DNA of 64,000 nt. Source: Perca fluviatilis. Taxonomy: Eukaryota > Chordata > Actinopteri > Perciformes > Percidae. Below are positions 62,790 to 64,000 of this stretch, in pieces. The notes beneath the pieces are model-generated. The model was given only the letters and a program-made list of their open reading frames with translations, made no database searches and had not been told where the DNA came from. The translations under genes were made by a program, and so were the position numbers. Each line of letters opens with the position of its first letter. Position 1 is the stretch's first letter. The stretch covers positions 27,084,137-27,148,136 of the forward strand of contig NC_053116.1 in the NCBI RefSeq assembly GCF_010015445.1, written 5' to 3'.

Positions 62790-64000
62790 CTGCATGGACA
62801 AACAGACGATTGATCAGATCAGTCTTAATAAGTATAAGTATTAGTCTTGATGAGGGTGAGGACAAAATAACAGGAATGCCTGAGCTGATTTAAAACCTCT
62901 GTTGTGTTGGATCAGATTGCCCAGGTGGCTTTATTGGGTGTATTTAATGTATGTGTGTTGTACCTGACAGGTGAAGCTCTGCTCTTCAGTGCTTTGTAGA
63001 GCTCGAGACCCTGGTGAGGAGACACTCGCCTGTCCCTGGCCCCCAGCATTAGTAAGACTGGAGCCTTGATCTACAAACAGACACACAGATAAAAAAACAC
63101 TGTACACACACACACACACACACAGTCTCTTTTTGAAACAGACTTTGCTCCTGTGTCTAGATAAGTAGTCTTGCTTTGCCAGACCCTCCTCCAAAGCACG
63201 CCGAAGGAGGGTCTGGCTACTCCACACAGCATTCGGGGATGGGAGGATAACATGCTCTGGTTTATTGGCATCTCTTTAAACCAATCAGAATCGTCATGAG
63301 CTGTGCTAAACTCCGCACAGAGCCGCTGCAAAATAGTCGTGCAAGAGAAAACTCAGATTGGACAGATAGTCTAGCTAGCTGTCTCAAATTACCCTGCAGA
63401 GATCTGAGGAGCAGTCAACAATTAGTCCTCATAATTCCACCGAATTTAAAATTCCAACACAAAGAAAGCGGAAGGATATGGAAAATACATGTATCCGGTG
63501 GAATTTCCTGCAGCACCTGAGCAATCCTGGAAGTGGAACACGAAGGATATAGACTACTAGATAAGTAATGACTGAATTTTCAGGTACATTTTCTATGAAT
63601 AAATCCTAATTTAGCTCAACAGTTGGGTCAAAAATCCACTTATACAAAAGAAATACAGAAATCTAATAGACAGACAATCATTACATTTATGGAAAAATAT
63701 TAGATTTTTATCACCATTTGGCCTATTCTCTATAAAAGTGTCCGAGTGTCTGACCTGAGCAGCATGTGTGATGGGTGACTTCTGTAACATGGCAGCCAGG
63801 GCTTCAGCAGTGGGTATCTGGTCATATGAGTACTGAAGCCCCACGCTGGTGTAACGCCTGGAGACAGAGAGAGGATAAGAAAGAAACGTTTGTCTGTGTT
63901 GCAGCGGAGCTAAAGCTCATGTGTGTACAGTACGACTTTTTGTGTACGTGTGTGTCTCACCAGTCTACTATATCACTGGTGCCCAATAAAGTAGCAGCAT
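62690..64000 (-). CDS. apeh: acylaminoacyl-peptide hydrolase, C-terminal exons (partial gene)
   Basis: The enzyme (acylamino-acid-releasing enzyme, prolyl oligopeptidase family S9) removes N-acetylated residues from short peptides in the cytosol. Four coding exons are visible: 64000-63961 (continues off the edge), 63857-63755, 63070-62964 and 62789-62690. All introns are GT-AG (103, 684 and 174 bp) with phases 2, 0 and 2. The joined frame gives about 115 C-terminal residues of a protein usually near 730 long. It reads GTSDIVDW, MLQKSPITHAAQ, APVLLMLGARDRRV, LYKALKSR and FPEDGHSLSRVDTQADCF, ending in LHQHL. These align with the human C terminus (MLDKSPI, LLLMLGQEDRRV, YYRALKTR, HALSEVEVESDSF), recalled from memory. 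The presumed catalytic Asp (ARDRR) and His (DGHS) are 32 residues apart, as in human (675 and 707). The catalytic Ser and the beta-propeller lie outside the window. No break is seen. Confidence 0.94.
62964..63070 (-). CDS. apeh: apeh penultimate coding exon
   Basis: Lies between acceptor CTGTTTGTAG and donor CAG|GTACAA. It encodes IKAPVLLMLGARDRRVSPHQ, GLELYKALKSRASPV plus two bases. It contains the presumed catalytic Asp in the ARDRRV motif, which matches QEDRRV in the mammalian enzyme. Confidence 0.94.
63166..63556 (+). mobile_element. MITE family B, copy 3, in apeh intron
   Basis: Termini TAGTCTTG and ATAGACTA are flanked by a perfect 9-bp duplication CTAGATAAG (63157-63165 and 63557-63565). 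The subterminal hairpin (GCCAGACCCTCCTCC / GGAGGGTCTGGC) and the internal blocks match copies 1 and 2. A 9-bp duplication would fit Mutator-like elements. The direct repeat can be read as up to 11 bp, so the superfamily stays open. It occupies more than half of the 684-bp intron between the second and third listed apeh exons, in antisense orientation. Confidence 0.9.
63755..63857 (-). CDS. apeh: apeh coding exon
   Basis: Lies between acceptor CTGTCTCCAG and donor CAG|GTCAGA. The first base completes a Trp codon. It encodes RYTSVGLQYSYDQIPTAEAL and AAMLQKSPITHAAQ, matching the PEMLDKSPI-like helix region before the catalytic Asp strand. Confidence 0.93.
63961..64000 (-). CDS. apeh: apeh coding exon, cut by window edge
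   Basis: Only the 3' end of this exon is present. It encodes AATLLGTSDIVD and the first two bases of a Trp codon, then donor ACTG|GTGAGA. The mammalian protein has a comparable SMLGSTDIPDW here, which fixes the frame. Confidence 0.9.

Overview
This window is vertebrate nuclear DNA, almost certainly from a teleost fish. The evidence is spliced coding sequence with GT-AG introns, dense (CA/GT)n arrays, and several repeat types common in ray-finned fish: hAT elements with BED fingers, short TIR elements, and jockey/CR1-like LINE fragments with AATAAA-type tails. There is nothing prokaryotic here: no operons, no long intact reading frames, no CRISPR array.

Only one host gene is supported. At the right edge, on the minus strand (62690-64000), lie the last four coding exons of an acylaminoacyl-peptide hydrolase gene (apeh). 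The joins are GT-AG and phase-consistent. The translation carries the catalytic Asp and His of this S9 serine peptidase at the expected spacing. The rest of the gene, including the catalytic Ser, lies beyond base 64000. A roughly 125-bp (CA)n array starts at the first base after the stop codon, and an AATAAA lies about 300 bp downstream. A short TIR element with a 9-bp target-site duplication sits in one apeh intron.

The other 62 kb is non-coding as far as I can read it and is layered with mobile-element remains. Region by region: (a) 1-12 kb holds a small TIR element, a LINE C-terminal scrap with a (TATC)n tail, simple repeats and teleost-type dispersed repeats. (b) 12.9-14.4 kb holds a tRNA-Val-like sequence, a TIR element with a short Myb/SANT-like frame, and a MITE with a subterminal hairpin. 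(c) 19.5-22.1 kb holds a TIR element nested in another TIR element, and a foldback element with arms of about 93 bp. (d) 23.8-27.6 kb is a decayed minus-strand LINE interrupted by two hAT-type insertions, each with an exact 8-bp target duplication. (e) 28.3-28.9 kb is a PIF/Harbinger-like element with near-perfect termini. (f) 34.3-34.9 kb and 44.2-45.5 kb are LINE 3' ends; the second is split by a 668-bp hAT element encoding a BED finger. (g) 36.8-40.1 kb holds further TIR elements. (h) 42.8-62.4 kb is mainly microsatellites, one more MITE copy and unrecognised unique sequence.

Most translated frames here are translations of GT/CA repeats or chance ORFs and are not listed as genes. Family names rest on termini, target duplications and recognisable protein motifs read by eye. 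No database search was possible.
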